Origin: Clarkia xantiana subsp. parviflora
Taxonomy: Eukaryota > Streptophyta > Magnoliopsida > Myrtales > Onagraceae
Length of the DNA stretch: 64,000 nt
Direction of reading: 5' to 3'
Assembly: GCA_036873135.1 (NCBI GenBank)
Contig: JAPTYO010000001.1
Location: 46,276,774 to 46,340,773, forward strand
In this document: one piece after another, positions 21,911 through 36,325 of the stretch
How positions within the stretch are numbered: position 1 is the stretch's first letter
How the letters are laid out: every line of letters begins with the position of its first letter
Translations under genes and position numbers: made by a program
Notes under the pieces: generated by a model
Database searches by the model: none
The model's input: the letters and a program-made list of their open reading frames with translations, nothing else
Told to the model about the DNA's origin: nothing

Positions 21911-24900
21911 ATGGAGCCGGTCGAAGCAACCAACGGACTCTCTTTTCGTGTCGGCTTTACTGGTCACAGCGGCCACCTCCGGCTGGAACCGCTCTCCACC
22001 GTTGAGAGCGCGAACCCGGTGAAATCTGTTCCCGATTTCATCAGCGTTAGTAGTTTTCCTCTTCTTTCCCCATCCTATATCACTTCTGCACCTCAGTTCG
22101 GTTCTTTCATAATCACAGCCTCAGTTTTAACTGATCATGTAGTAGATTTTAGGGTTTCGTTAAGCATGTTTACTCGCTGCATTTCGTTTCTGGCACTTAC
22201 TGCAGTTGAGTTGTGAAAGAGCTAACTCTTGGAGTTCCTAATTTAATTGTATAACTTTACTCTCTATATATATGCACTTGATATTATATGGTTTTATCCC
22301 ATCTAGTTTACTCGATACACGACATTGTTTTTGGGGTATTTCAAATTAGGTCTTATCAACATTGGTTCTGTCTCGCGCATTTGGTCGTATTTTGATACTT
22401 TAAATAGTTGGGCTAATCCTTTAAAGTTCAATCTTTAAGGGTGGTTTTCCACACCAATTTATATGCACGGTTCAGCATATCGAACATTCCTTCTGAATAC
22501 AACTTATTAAAAACGATTTAAGGAGGATTGGGTAAGTTTAGTTCAAGCCTCTTTTTATGTTGGTCAAATATGATTGTTGTCACAATTGTATTTTTAATTT
22601 CACTGATGTGCCAAGAGTGCGTCTTTAGGCATTGGAAATTTGGAATCCCTTAAGTCCTTCGCGTTATATGGGTTTGAAGTTGATTAAGTCTCACTCTGAA
22701 TGATATAAAAATCTAGATTTCTATTCAATGTCTGTAAGACTCTCAATGGCCTCTCATGTCTGCTTTAGTTTGACCTGTTAACTCTTTCCTTCTTTTTTCC
22801 TTTTCAGCCGCCTGCATTTCTTGAGGAGAGTGCAGAATCAATAAAGGATTATATAGAAAATAAATATCTCTTACCAAGCCTAGATGCTGACGAGTTTTCA
22901 CCAGAAAAAACAGGAAGAGAATGGGATTTTGACTGGTTTGACAAGGCAAAAGTACCTGTAGATCCATCGTTGCCACGGTCTATTGTGGTGCCGGTGTGGG
23001 AGTTACCATTTCGACGTAAAACAAAAGAAACACATCAAGATACATGGCATCCTCATTCGATGGAGGTAGAATGTATTTTGAATTCTGTCCTTCAAAATCT
23101 TGTACATCCTGTCATATGCAAAAGGTTTTATTATTAAATGTCTACACGTCTTTTTAACTCACTGTAATAATGGTTAGGTGGATGTAGTAGAGTTTGCGGT
23201 GGATGCTCATGATTCTGGTTCGCTTCCGCGTATTGTTGGTCCTGCAAAAGATTTTCTAAGGGGAAGCATCAGCAACCGTCCTTTTCGTCCTGGAGGTTTG
23301 GATGATGCCCGGTCTGTTGATAGAGTTCTTCCTGGTGGTGCTTCAAATGGTGAATGGGCACGTGAACTAATGGGCGGGGGTCCTGCTCAAAATGTTCCTC
23401 CTAGCTTTAAGCAAGGCTTGTATCTAGGTGATCTCAAGGTTGCCTCTCTATGTGCATGTTTAATCAGAAGAAATTCCATACATTAATTCTTCGAAGTTTC
23501 TTAACTTCTCTGTTCTGTCTTGTTTTCCAGGCATTCCCAAGTTCTTGGACAATATATAAGGAGCATAGTTCGACCAAGAGCTCATCACCTGAAAGGCTGG
23601 TCTGCTTTTGAAGTTTTATGTTATTATCTCTTGTATGCGAGTTTCTACCTGCATCCTTGGCCTTGGCTCTAGAGGGCAGGATGAGAACTCCACTTTGTTC
23701 TTAGTGTTTGTTCTATGCATTTCAGGGGGAGCTTTCTGTACAGTTTGATGATTTGTTCAAAAAAGCTTGGGAAGATGATGCAAGTGCAGATTACGAGAGT
23801 GAAGGTATGCTAGCCACATTCCATCTTTTTCTTCATGTTCATCTTTTCATACAGCATGTAGAAGGCAGTTGTATTCTGTTTGGTTGGCATGGGTTCACTT
23901 AGGTTTTAACCTTCAGGGAAATATCTGGGGTCAAAGAATGCCATGACAATACTCATCCAATGTCTTAGTTTATGTTGTTTTCAAGCTTGATGGTTAAGGA
24001 GGTCTGCTGCTATATGTATATATAAATGAACAATTCAGCTGATACTGTTGATCACGCCTTGTTGGAGAGCTTTAGTGACAAAGCTCGTTTCACACAGTTG
24101 CCTCACATGAAGCGTCAGAAAGTATTAAATATTCCATTAAAACATAAGTTTTATTTTGCATATGCTATTAGGATGTTTGAAATGGTGTTTACCAGATCAG
24201 TTTGAAAACTTTTTTTGTGAGATGATATTGTTGTTCAAATAATAAGATAGCAAAGTACACAAGAAAGCATACAAATTAAATGGATAAGAAAACAAACTGG
24301 TATATGCATTGTAATACAAAAATATGTATCTTACTCTTCTTTTGGCTCAAGAAAGGATCGAAGGGGTGATCAGCGTACACCGCCGGGCATGACTATGGGT
24401 CAAGCCTCATAATTTTTTTTGGTCAACTGTCGAGCCACATAATTGAATGTTAGATTTTTAGCTATAGCATCACCTAGACCTACTGTGTATGTTGGGCTCA
24501 ACATGACTGGACCAACGATTCTGAGCAACAACGCATGTAGAAAAGTCCATCGTTAGAGTACTAATACTGCAAGGACTCCAAGTTCCAACCACAAATATGA
24601 GGACCTTCTTCCAATTATTTTCAATAAAATCTTAGAAGAGATTCAAACACGCGGGACTTTGAATGTTAGCGTGCTACCATTTTGTAAACCATCCCAATGG
24701 TAACAAGGATTTGCATACCAGCGAAAAGCTGCTTTCAAACCACATAAAAAGTCTTACTTTTTGCATTTTTGGTTTCCGTAATGACTATTTTAAGAATAGG
24801 TGCTTCAGTACTGTGCTTTGGATTTATGCTTCTCTACTCTCTCGAGATTTCTTTTTATTGATCTATTCATCAGAGGGAATTTTTTTTTGTTATCTCTAAG

Positions 24901-27900
24901 CAGTAAATATTTGTTTTCTCTGCATTTGACTATATTTTCTTTTAAAAAATTAGTTGTCTATGTTGAATTACTAACCTGCAAAGGCCATCAGCTACCTTAG
25001 CATTTAATAGTATCCTTTTTATGCCACCTTGCTTAAGAATAATAGTTTCACTCTGTTTAGCCCATTCCTCAGAACCAGAGTCCAGCGTAGGAGGAGAAAA
25101 AACAGAAGCAGACGAAGTTGATGCAAGGAGTAATTTGCATGAAACTGCAGTGCCTATGTTGGATGAAATTTTATCACATGAATTGGGTTCAGTATCTAAA
25201 TCTGAGGAAAAAAAGAAGGAAGCTTCACGGTCGGAGGAGGTAAGTTATTTTGATCCAGAATAGTTCATGCTCATGAGCTGCTTTTCATGTTTCTTATTAA
25301 TCGGACTCTACAAATTTGCAGTTGTGGGCTGTCAGAGCGGATGACATGATTGCAGATCAGTTTTATGAACTTGTTCCGGACATGGCACTTGATTTTCCTT
25401 TTGAACTAGATAAATTTCAAAAGCAGGTATAGAATTAATCCGATTTCCTAAATGTCCAATGACAGATTTATAAAAGTACTTTCATCATCTTTTTTTTTTT
25501 GGCCAAGTATTTCATCATTTTATTTAAAATTATGGAATCTCACATCGGTTAAACAAATATAAAAGTATGGATACGTAAGTGTGAAGGTTCCACCTATCAG
25601 CTTAAGCTTTTATGTTGGATATGGACCCAATTCACATTTTAAAATCCATTCTTAATTAACATGGCACCAACTTAGATATAGATCTGTGGGGATGATATTG
25701 AAGGTGCAGATACCGAAACTTAAATTCCCATATGACAAAAAAAAAATAAAAAGATAGTATGCAACGATGACTTGTAAAACTTCATTTAGGGCAAGTGTAA
25801 GGGGCAGTCAGATTTAGAAAACATGTAATTTTTTTGCCGAAAAAAACATTGCATTGACTTATAGTCTTTTATGTTGCTAATTGGTACGGTATATTCAGGC
25901 TATCTACTATCTAGAAAAAGGTGATTCAGTCTTTGTATCTGCTCATACATCTGCTGGAAAGACGGTTGTTGCAGAATATGCATTTGCTTTGGCTTCAAAG
26001 GTATCATCCTTTGTATCAAAGTCCTTACTCTCATATCTTCTAATGTTCATTATCTAATAAGCATGTGTCTTTGGAGAGACCCTAACTGCATATTGTCTCA
26101 ATAATTTGCTAGAGGAAAATGTTAGAAATTAGAATTCTCAACTAGATTTCTTAGGGTGTGAATAATATTACTTCTATGCAAGTCATACCAGGGTTTTGGT
26201 GTCTATCTTTTCTAATGGATGTTACACACTCTAGTATCTGGGTGCTTTAAATGGAACCTCAGGTTACTCACTAGAAGTATTTCCTGTAATCACAACTCAA
26301 TACAGTTATTCTTCTCTTGCAGCATTGCACTAGAGCAATATATACCGCGCCAATTAAGACTATCAGTAACCAAAAGTACAGGGATTTCTGTGGGAAATTC
26401 GATGTCGGCCTTCTTACTGGTGATGTTAGCTTGAGGCCAGAGGCCTCCTGTCTTATAATGACTACTGAGATATTAAGGTCAATGCTGTACCGAGGTGCTG
26501 ATATAATCCGAGATATTGAATGGGTAAAGAGCTGGTTATTTGAAGATTAGCTTTTAGTTTGCTCTTGGTTTGATAGTGGCAGCTTTATACAAAATTATTT
26601 TCTTGCTTATTGTGTTGTAGGTTGTATTTGATGAAGTGCACTATGTTAATGATGCTGAAAGGGGTGTTGTTTGGGAAGAAGTAATTATCATGCTTCCAAG
26701 ACATGTCAATATCATCCTTCTTTCGGCCACGGCAAGTGCTTCCTTTTGCTGTATCAATAAGCAGTAAAACTTTTCTGCTTACAGTTTCTTGAAGATTTTA
26801 CTAGAAGCTCTTTGTCTCTTCAATAAGTATGAAGACCCATTATTGCTATTCTGAACTGAGATGATATCGCCTGAGTTGTCCTTTTGTTTCTTTACTAAAC
26901 CATGATACAATTAGAGATGTTTCACTAAGTGCTCATTTTTCTCTACCTTGACTCTCTCACTTTGAAATACATTTTCTTTTTTTCTTGGTAAAGAGGTATG
27001 TTTGTGGCCTTTGTTGCCTTAAAAAATTCTAGTTGTTTTTCATTATTGTTTAACCTTGTACTATGTATTTGGTTTAGTAAGTTGGATAATGCTGCATCTG
27101 TATTGCTGAATTCAGTTTGTTTGAAGTTTTACAGAACCAATCATGACTTCAGAAAATTTGTAGTTGATTAACGAACCTAAGCATTTAGAATACACGTAGA
27201 CTAACAGAGACTGGTAAGTGCCAAAGCTTCAGACATATACATTTAGTTCTTTGGATAGAGATTGAAGTAAAAACGCGTCACAAGCCTAGCTGATGTGTCT
27301 TTTAGTTATCCCTGGCATTGTTCATGCTTTAAGGTCACTTTTGATTTATAATAACTAATGCCTTCATGCTCATTTGCAGGTACCAAATACAATGGAATTT
27401 GCTGACTGGATTGGTCGGACAAAGCAGAAAAAAATTCATGTGGCAGGGTAAATTTCATATTGAAGTTCTTTTGTTTTGTGTTGTTCCTTTTTTGTTGTAT
27501 ACTATTTTCTTCTTACTATAAACTTTGTGTTTTATTTATATTTATCCATCTATGTAAATAGATTTCCTTGGGCTCTTCTTGTCTTTTTGCTGCTGTGGTT
27601 TGCTGGATAGTGAAATTCTCTCACCCTCCCAATCTTTCCTATTTTTTCTTACCAGGACTACTAAACGACCGGTCCCGTTAGAACACTGCCTATTCTATTC
27701 AGGAGAACTCTACAGGATATGTGAACATGAAACATTTATTGAACTAGGACTTAAAGCTGCAAAAGATGTTCATAAGAAGAAAACTTCTACTCTTAGTGGT
27801 AGCATCGGATCTAATGCTGGTCAATCGTCAGCTCGCACTGGGCCTCAAGGAGAGAAACGTGAAAACTTTAATCGCGGAAAGCAGAATAAGCATTCTAATT

Positions 27901-30900
27901 CCCATGGCATGGGGAATTTTTCGAGCAATGTTGGTGCAACTCAGAGTAATGGTGGCAGCGAGAGCAACTGGGGTTTTAGAAGATCCGAGGCATCTTTATG
28001 GCTGCAGCTTATCAACAAGTTGTCCAAATTGTCACTGTTGCCTGTATGTTTTCATTTTCATTCTCTTATTTCATGCTACATCCTTCTGCGATGTTAATTG
28101 TGTCTCTGAAAGATGAGGGATACTAAATGATCCCAAGTTGTATCAAATAAAATAATAGAACTTGTTAGTTACATAACAAACTGTCTGATATTCTTGGCAA
28201 GAGATGCTTTTTGTGCTTAACAAGAAGAGTACAGTTTGATCCTTCAAAATTCCATTTTTTTCACATGAGGATCCTGTGCAGAAATTTGTGTCCAATGTCA
28301 TCGAGTTGTTAGCCTATGGGTAGCAGGAAAATGTGTTTCTTTTACCAATACGTCAATGCAGCACAAATTATGCACAATCTGGCTGTAGCTTGTGGTTTCA
28401 TGTTCATCCTTATATTGCATTGTTTACTAAAATCAAGCTTTTATTCAATGACACTGGAAAAAAAAAATTCAAATCAGTTCTTTTTTCTTTTGCTTAAAGT
28501 ACATAGTTCTATCAACTTTTGACATCTTGATAGGAAGTTACATCTTTATATTTTTTTTTATGCTCAGGTGGTAATATTTTGCTTCTCTAAGAATCGATGT
28601 GACAAATCAGCTGATAATTTATCTGGAACTGACCTCACTAGCTCTTCAGAGAAAAGTGAGATTCGTATCTTTTGTGATAAAGCATTCTCAAGGTTGAAGG
28701 GATCAGATCGGAATTTGCCCCAGGTTAGATATTGCTTCCCATCTTAAGAATGTAGGAGATGTACAGGTTTCAAGTCTGTCAATGTGATGTGCAGATTGTC
28801 AGAGTTCAGAGCCTCCTACGAAGAGGGATTGGTGTTCATCATGCTGGGTTGCTTCCCATTGTTAAGGAAGTTGTTGAAATGCTTTTTTGCCGTGGTGTGA
28901 TTAAGGTGCAAGTGCAGTCTTTGACTCATTACTTGGTTCAATTAAAAAAAATTATTACTGGTTTTGCAGTGATTATATTTTCTTTATGCTGCAGATCTTG
29001 TTTTCAACAGAGACTTTTGCAATGGGCGTTAATGCCCCTGCTAGAACGGTAAGTCAATTCAACTTCATCTAGGCTTGTTTTATCTGAAGAGGAAATGTCT
29101 AAACTATGCAAAGAGGGTATTTCCATGAATGCCAATATATATTCTGAACATATTTATGGTTGCTGGTGAAAGATATTGAATTGTGATTGTGAATTGGCTT
29201 TTTGTGAAACTTGAAAATCAACCTAATGTAGTTGTATCACCAGAAGCATGGGGCTCCTATCTCATTATGAAATGGAAGCGTGAGTCAGCTATTTTTCATG
29301 TGTTTCATTCATCTAACTAGTGGAATTATTCAAGGGTAAAAGAGGCAGTAATGGAGAATCTAGAGTGGAATTGTAGAAATTGGAATCTTTAGATGGAACC
29401 TCACACTTGGTTGGTAGGTTCTCCCTGATGAATTTGTGGTACTGATACAAAGCGGTCGTTAATGTAACAAAAATGAATGAGGAATTTACTCTACAACACT
29501 CACTGATAGCATAGGTACACACATATTATATATGCACACTAGAAAGCACCCCACGTTTTCACATATATGCGAAGACGCATTACTATTACACTTATTCACC
29601 GTTAAATTTATACATTGGCTGTACTTTTTTAAGCTATTCCTTACTACATCACAGTGATACTATAATTACTTTTAACATATACATGTAGATGTAGAAAAGA
29701 AAAATATTAGTAATATGCTATATATATTACTACCACAAAGAAAAGAGAGAGGAAGAATATTAATTTCAGTACAGGAGAGTAAAGAGAAGAGAGCGAGATT
29801 ATGTTTGTGTGTGTGTGAAAACAAACTGTTACAGATACATTTGTAGGCTGGGTTTATTCAAGGCAAAACCGTCGGTCTACATAGTGGTTCAATAAGGGTT
29901 AAGAGTTTTGTTTGCTTGTTGAATAAGTTTAGGTTTTTAATTAGAATAAGTCTAGAACAGCTGGGAATATATTTTCCTTATAATGGCTGATATTATCTTT
30001 CCTATTTTGTAATGTTACCAATCCTATTTCAAGGGATCAGTAAGGAATAATAAAGAGGCAATAATTCATTCTTCAAAAACTGAGATCGGATTCTCTCTCC
30101 ATTGAGGTCCAGGGTTGAGTTCCCCTAAACGAACTCAGTCATCTATCAAAATTCCGCGTAAAAGGAAGAACAAGAATAAGGTCGACAGACCTGATTTCGT
30201 GGTTCATCGTCCCGTGACTCGATCCATAACCCAAGCACGTAACACAAACAGCCAAAGCAATAGGGCCATGAAATGCGCGTGTTCTACACCCTTACTCATG
30301 GCAAATGTTTGTTCTGGTGCAGTCAACACAAATGCATCAGACGAACAGTAGTGGGTAATTGGTCGAAAGACATCTGCACCCCTCCACTTTTCAAGGAGAA
30401 TCTAGTATACAATTGTATCCTTATTGTTTATTGATTTAGAAAATAGAATGGGTGTTGTGGGGGCCTTTTGGATAAATGGGTGATAATCCCACTACCCCTA
30501 CTGTATGTTTAATATATATATATATATTACATAATCTATCTAAGGTAGTTTTCTTTCCAAGGCAAGCTTTATCTATGGTAATTTCCTATAAATCAATAAT
30601 CGACATTTAGGGAAAGCAACTTATATGTTAGAGTGAGTCATGTTCTAAACCCAAAGTAGGATTGAAAAGGTTCTACTTATTTATAAGTTCCATTACAAAT
30701 TTGACATGTATCTAGACCTAGGTCAAGATTTCCCACTGAAGTTAAGCCCCCTTCTATAAGAGCAACATGTGTACACAAAGGATGTCTTAGTATCAGTGTT
30801 CTACATTGCACTTGATAGCACGTGTTAGAGCGGGTTTCCAACAAATACTTTTTGTAGGCTCATAATTGGGCTATTCAAGTTAAATTGATACCACAGCCTA

Positions 30901-33900
30901 CATGGGGAATTTACCAAAAAATTGTACAGGAAATGGTTAATGGATTAAATTAATAAATTCTGGCCAAACTGAGAATTTACATTGCTTTGCAGAGTAAAAA
31001 CAGACTGTTTCCCTAATATTTGCTAGCAACTGTTAATTTTCTAATTACCCCACGCATCTCCTCTTGAACATTTTTAGTGAGACAAAAAAAAACATGCACT
31101 TTCTCGATTGTCAATGGACTCTCTACTTTCTTTCTGGAAGTTTAGCAGGTAGCAATTTCTGCAAATAATATCCTTGATATTTTATGTAAAAATGGACTCG
31201 GGCCTAACTCAAACCGGAAAACTAGATTGTCAGGATTTTGCGCCATTATGTATTGTCTCTGGATCAAACTAATGGTCAGCGTGGGACAACCCGACAAGTT
31301 TCTAACCCGTGGGGTCTATTTTGGTTGGATATGGACACTATTTTTTTGGCTTTGTTAGTTTGACTATTTACGTACTTACCAAATTTGGGACCAAGGTACT
31401 ACATACTGACATATTGGATCGGTCATGACAAAAAAAGCATAGTATTTTAACATCTTTTGTAGGTTGCACATCAAGTGAACTCTCAAGTCTGAATCATGTT
31501 AATCTTATGTAGGTTGTTTTTGATAGTCTGAGAAAGTTTGATGGAAAGGAGCACCGCCAGCTACTTCCTGGAGAATACACTCAGATGGCAGGTCGTGCTG
31601 GGAGAAGGGGTCTTGACAAATTTGGTACGGTCATTGTAATGTGCCGTGATGAAATCCCTGAAGAAAGGGATTTGAGACGTGTAATTGTTGGTAGTGCAAC
31701 TCGGCTCGAGTCACAGTTTCGGCTGACATACATTATGATCCTACATCTCCTTCGTGTTGAGGAACTGAAGGTACATATGAAGTATAGTTTCCTATATCTT
31801 ATATCAAACATGAAAATGTTCTGCTTAGAGAACATGGATCACCTCTTGCATTTTGTTTGTTAGTTTTATTATACAAAATACAGTGATGCATCTTGTATAA
31901 TTTATCTTTTAAAAATATGGATCTTCGAGTTGATAGCAGAGAGCTCTTTGGATCTGCTTGTGTGACTGAAGTGAATTTGCCTGAGCCATTTCTTGAAATT
32001 TTCTTATGAATGTAATGTCTACTAGATTATGTAGATGTGCCTTTTAACGGCAGTGAACTAGTGGCGCGAAGATTTGCAGCTGGTTGCAGATTCACTAGCA
32101 TGTGTTACCTAACGCATCCTGTGAGACTGTAATTGAGGGACTTCAATAATGCATATTCAGTAGACTTGAGTTATTCCACAAAAGCATATAATGCGGAACC
32201 ATTCCTATCAGCTTGAATGAGTCTTTTGGGCTCTTTACTTAAGTTTTCATAGGAAAACTTATTACCGTATTATTAGTATTCATTGCTGACTATCTAAGAG
32301 AAATAGTAGCACATAGCTGGTGTTGAGCACACCAAATGTTAGTAGAGTGCCAAACTAAAGTAGAGATGAAATGCATGTGGGAGCTTGAGATCTTTATGTG
32401 AGCACAAACTCTAAGAAGTTACTGTTCCCTATGTATGTGATACTTATTAAATACTCTTTTGAAGATGGCCAAACAAAAAATTGACATAGATTGTCTGGAA
32501 CAATTATTATTATTATTATTTTTTATCCATGTGAATTGTAAGTTCCTATTTCAAGGTGAGTTGAGCTTATGCGAAATTTTTATTTCGGGTATTGATTTAG
32601 GAATTTAACTGCAGGTGGAGGATATGCTGAAAAGAAGTTTTGCCGAATTTCATGCGCAGAAAAGTGTGACAGAATCACATGCCCTCCTAGCGAAAATGCT
32701 TTCTCAGCCTGTAAAACCAATAGAGTATGTAATCATTTTTACGTATCTCTGTTTTTGGGATTTGCGTCCACTTGAAGTTTGTTGATGTTTTTCTGTTTAT
32801 GTTGAACTGTGTTAATGTCACTCTAAAAGAACCTATATGGGGAAATAAAGGCGCTTGCATGCTTTTTCATAACAATTAATTCTGCTGAGCATCTCAGTAC
32901 GTTATTTCTCTTTGATGAGTAATAATTATGCTAATCATCTCAAGTTGTGTGATCTAGTTTACAGTTTCTAGTGTTTCTAGTTGGGTATTGATTAGCTTGG
33001 AAACAGCAAGCTTTCTTAGATTGATTTGCTCGCTGCCTAATTTATCTATAGGAGATAGTTTTGAGTTACAAGATGACAGCTTTCTAGGGATGTAGTTAAA
33101 TGGGGCTGCATTTAAGTCTTCATGAAAATGCATAAATTGGCTTTTTTTTTTGGTATCCATGTTAGTACTAATTTTGTATCCAACAATCAGGTATCCTCCT
33201 TGCTCCTACCATGCCTATTTATACTGAGAATTTAAAAAGCTGCTTGTATATATCTCTGGCTATCAAACATTCAAAAAGACACAATCCATGCTCTCTGGGT
33301 TAGTTGACAGAGTCCATAATCCAAGAAAGAAGAGTTGTGTCGTATCATTGTCCTACCTAGTACCCAGCTTATAAACAAGTGCTTGAAATATTGATGAAGA
33401 TTTTTATATTTAACTCTTGCCTCAGAAAATCTCTTTATCCATATCCGTTATACAGTTCATGGTAACTAGCCACTTTTCTTTTAACCTGTCTAGCTAATTT
33501 GATGCTAACATGGATTTGTGAATCTCCTTTTGGTTAGATGTATAAAAGGTGAACCTGCAATTGAAGAATACTATGATATGCACTTGGAGGCTGAAAGGCT
33601 CGGCGCCGAGGTTGGGGAGGTAGTTATGCAGCCCTCTGTTGCCCAGTCACACTTGAACCCTGGAAGAGTGGTACTAGTGAAAACCGAATCGGTGAGTTTT
33701 GTTTATGAGCTGTTCCCTTTTTGTATTATTTCTGTGATTTGTGAAATTAAATAAACAACTCTGTACTTGTTTCCAATGTGTTTTCTTTCTTCCACTTTTA
33801 CTCGTTTTGAGGATCTTTAGTGAGATCGTTTATATACAATTTGGGCTAAATGCTTGGCGAGAACATGGCATTGTGGCCTTGTTTGTGACATTGAGTTGTT

Positions 33901-35603
33901 CACCACCTTAAATAAAATCTAGACTTACGAATACAAGTAGCAATCATTTATTCCGTCTTGTGATTAATTGGCAGGGTCAGGACCATTTACTTGGAGTTGT
34001 AGTAGAAGCAGAGGCTGGTAAAAAGCAATATATTGTGTTAGTGCTGAGACCCGACTTACCTTCAACAATGCAAAATTCTCCAGCCAGCAGTAATATCCAA
34101 GATGGTAGATTTGGTGATTTTCAAGAAGGTGCTTTTGTGCTACCTAAATCCAGACGTGCTGCCGATGATGAGTATGAGTCTACTTTTACTACTCGGAAAA
34201 GGTCGGGTCCCATCAAGATAACATTACCACATCAAGGTGTTGCTGCTGGGAGTACTTATGAGGTTAGAAGGGTAGAAATTAAAGAGTTGCGATGTATTTG
34301 TAAAGGCAAGATAAAGGTTGACCAAGTTCGACTTCTTGAAGACTGTACTCGCGGGGCTTACTCCAAAACTGTTCAACAACTTTCGGGTCTTAAAAACGGT
34401 GGAAACAACCAACTGGAAGCCCTAGATCCAGTCAGAGGTACTGACTCTTCCTTTAAATTCAAATCTCTAAATTCCTGCCTCCTCCAGTAGAGACTAATTG
34501 GAGTTATAACAAACATGATATTTCAGATTTGAAGCTGAAAGATGTTGATCTTGTGGAGAAATACCGAAAATGTACTGGCTTATTGCAGAAGATGACCGAG
34601 AATAAATGTCATGGATGTATAAAACTGAAGGAGCACATCGAGGTGGCTATTGAAAGAAAGCGGCATGCAAACCACATAGATGAACTTAAATACAAAATGT
34701 CAGATGAAGCCCTCCAACAGATGCCAGAGTTTCAGGGCCGGGTAATATTACGTCTTCTTATTACATTCTGTAATAAACTCAAATAAATCAATTCTTTTTT
34801 TTTTTTTAATTTTATCTGGGTACTGTCAGTAATAATGTTGGTGAGGACATGATGGCAGGTCGAGTTTCTTAAGGAAATAGGATGCATAGATGCGGATCTA
34901 GTTGTTCAGCTGAAAGGTCGTGTTGCTTGTGAGATGAACTCAGGGGAGGAATTGATATGCACAGAAATCTTATTTGAGAATCAGCTGGAAAACTTGGAAC
35001 CGGAAGAAGCGGTTGCTCTAATGTCGGCCTTTGTGTTCCAGCAGAAGAATACTTCTGAACCCACACTTACCCCGAACCTTAACCAAGCTAAAAAGAGGTA
35101 ACTTTTTTATTTGGTTTAGTTTGGAGTGATGATTTTGATTATTTGCTAATCTTTGGGAAGATTAAAATGGGTAAAATGTTGGACAGACTATATGATACAG
35201 CAATAAAACTGGGGAAGCTGCAAGCAGATTTCAACATACCAATTACACCCGAGGATTACGCGAAAGAGAACTTGAAGTTCGGGCTTGTGGAGGTGGTGTA
35301 TGAATGGGCAAAGGTAAAAAAGCATCTTAGTTATGCATAGATAGGAAACAAAAAAGAAGGGAAATTAATGGAATGATGATGGTGGTGCAGGGGACTCCAT
35401 TTGCGGAGATATGCGAGCTGACGGACGTGCCGGAAGGACTGATTGTACGGACGATAGTGAGGCTGGACGAGACGTGCAGGGAGTTTAAGAAGGCGGCGGC
35501 AATCATGGGAAACTCTGGCCTCTACAAGAAGATGGAAGTTGCATCCGATGCTATTAAACGGGACATTGTTTTTGCTGCCAGCTTGTACATTACTGGAGTC
35601 TAG
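21911..35603 (+). CDS. SKI2: SKI2-type DExH RNA helicase of the cytoplasmic exosome cofactor
   Basis: 23 exons: 21911-22045, 22808-23065, 23178-23438, 23531-23599, 23726-23804, 25061-25239, 25322-25426, 25899-26000, 26323-26523, 26621-26731, 27380-27447, 27656-28043, 28568-28723, 28795-28905, 28995-29048, 31513-31770, 32615-32724, 33538-33691, 33975-34437, 34527-34741, 34859-35097, 35187-35313 and 35391-35603. They total 4056 nt, 1351 aa. Helicase motifs: I AHTSAGKT (377-384), II DEVH (467-470), III SAT (498-500), [12 protein letters not shown] (783-792). A polar insert follows '[12 protein letters not shown]' in exon 12. The C-terminal DSHCT-type domain ends exon 23 ([20 protein letters not shown]). 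In the family, the helicase, with SKI3 and SKI8, feeds mRNA 3'-to-5' into the exosome. Cytoplasmic location is inferred. All introns are GT-AG except intron 10, which starts GC. Intron 15 is 2464 nt and holds repeats. Confidence 0.96.
25505..25760. repeat. Possible small retrotransposon (TRIM/LTR) remnant in SKI2 intron 7
   Basis: The words 'ctcacatcggttaaac', 'aaaagtatggatac' and 'cttaagcttttatgttgga' recall a short LTR/TRIM-type repeat common in dicot genes. No termini or duplication could be fixed, so this is a weak call. Confidence 0.3.
29049..31512. other. SKI2 intron 15, 2464 nt, probably expanded by insertions
   Basis: By far the longest intron of the gene. It lies between the exon ending NAPARTV (motif V region) and the exon carrying motif VI. 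It contains a stretch (about 29820-30350) with LTR-like features ('aggaataataaagaggca' near a possible polyadenylation end, then a short Lys/Arg-rich open frame 30115-30351), and a (TA)n run near 30515. I could not define element ends or a gag domain. Confidence 0.45.
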
Positions 35604-36253
35604 TTTTACCATAACCATACCTTTTGACAAAACTCAAGCTCTCAACTAAATCTAGTAGACATAGATAGATAGAGGAGTGAGAATTGTGTTTCTTCAGCTA
35701 TTTACTTAATCTCTTGGGTTTATTACTAAATTGCTGGTTGTCGTTTCGACATTCAGACAAATTGGTGCTCAATACATTTTTTTTTAATTATATTTACAAT
35801 TTGCTCGTTTTTACTTGTGGACAAATTGCTAACTCTGTCAAATATTTTTATTCTAAGTTGAACAAAAAATAGTTATGTGAGTTGTACGTGTGATTAAACA
35901 AACGTGAAAAAATGAAATAAATCGTAATTGCAAGGTTTTATCACAATATAAGAAGCATTTCAAAAATCTTTCTTATTTGGCCAATTCTGAGATTTTAGGT
36001 CTAGTTTCACGTTTTTCCTTAATCACATGTTAGCTAAGTGACTAATTATGTTCAAACAAGATAGTATATTTGTCAGAGTTAGTTATTAGTCCAAACAGCT
36101 TTTGTAGCAACTCCACCCTAAATGAAAGGAGAAGGGGGTGGGGACTGAAAAGTGAACCATACACAAAATCTGAAAATGACAAAATAGGGAAATTGAAAAC
36201 AAATTTGTTTGTAAATTTAGTAGTATTTAAGCATACGGATATATAACAACACA
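35604..36253. other. Spacer between SKI2 stop and tRNA
   Basis: Should contain the SKI2 3' UTR. AT-rich, no other signal. Confidence 0.5.
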
Positions 36254-36325
36254 GCGTTTGTAGTCCAACGGTCAGGATAATTGCCTTCCAAGCAATAGAC
36301 CCGGGTTCGACTCCCGGCAAACGCA
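36254..36325 (+). tRNA. trnG-UCC: tRNA-Gly (anticodon UCC)
   Basis: 72 nt. The acceptor arms gcgtttg/caaacgc pair fully, with discriminator A. D arm tagtccaacggtcagga includes an A box. The anticodon stem attgc/gcaat holds loop cttccaa, with anticodon TCC at 36287-36289. T arm cccgg-gttcgac-tcccgg carries the B box ggttcgactcc. No intron and no encoded CCA. It is nuclear-type by its internal promoter. Translated frames over it on the minus strand are shadows. Confidence 0.96.

Noticed and set aside
24040..24130. Possible extra small SKI2 exon near 'ctgatactgttgatcacgcc'
   Set aside because: Exon 5 joins exon 6 in frame without it, and no splice-site pair supported its inclusion.
30115..30351. 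Basic 78-codon frame in SKI2 intron 15 as an independent gene
   Set aside because: It lies within an intron beside LTR-like sequence. It is more likely a retrotransposon remnant, and no domain is visible.
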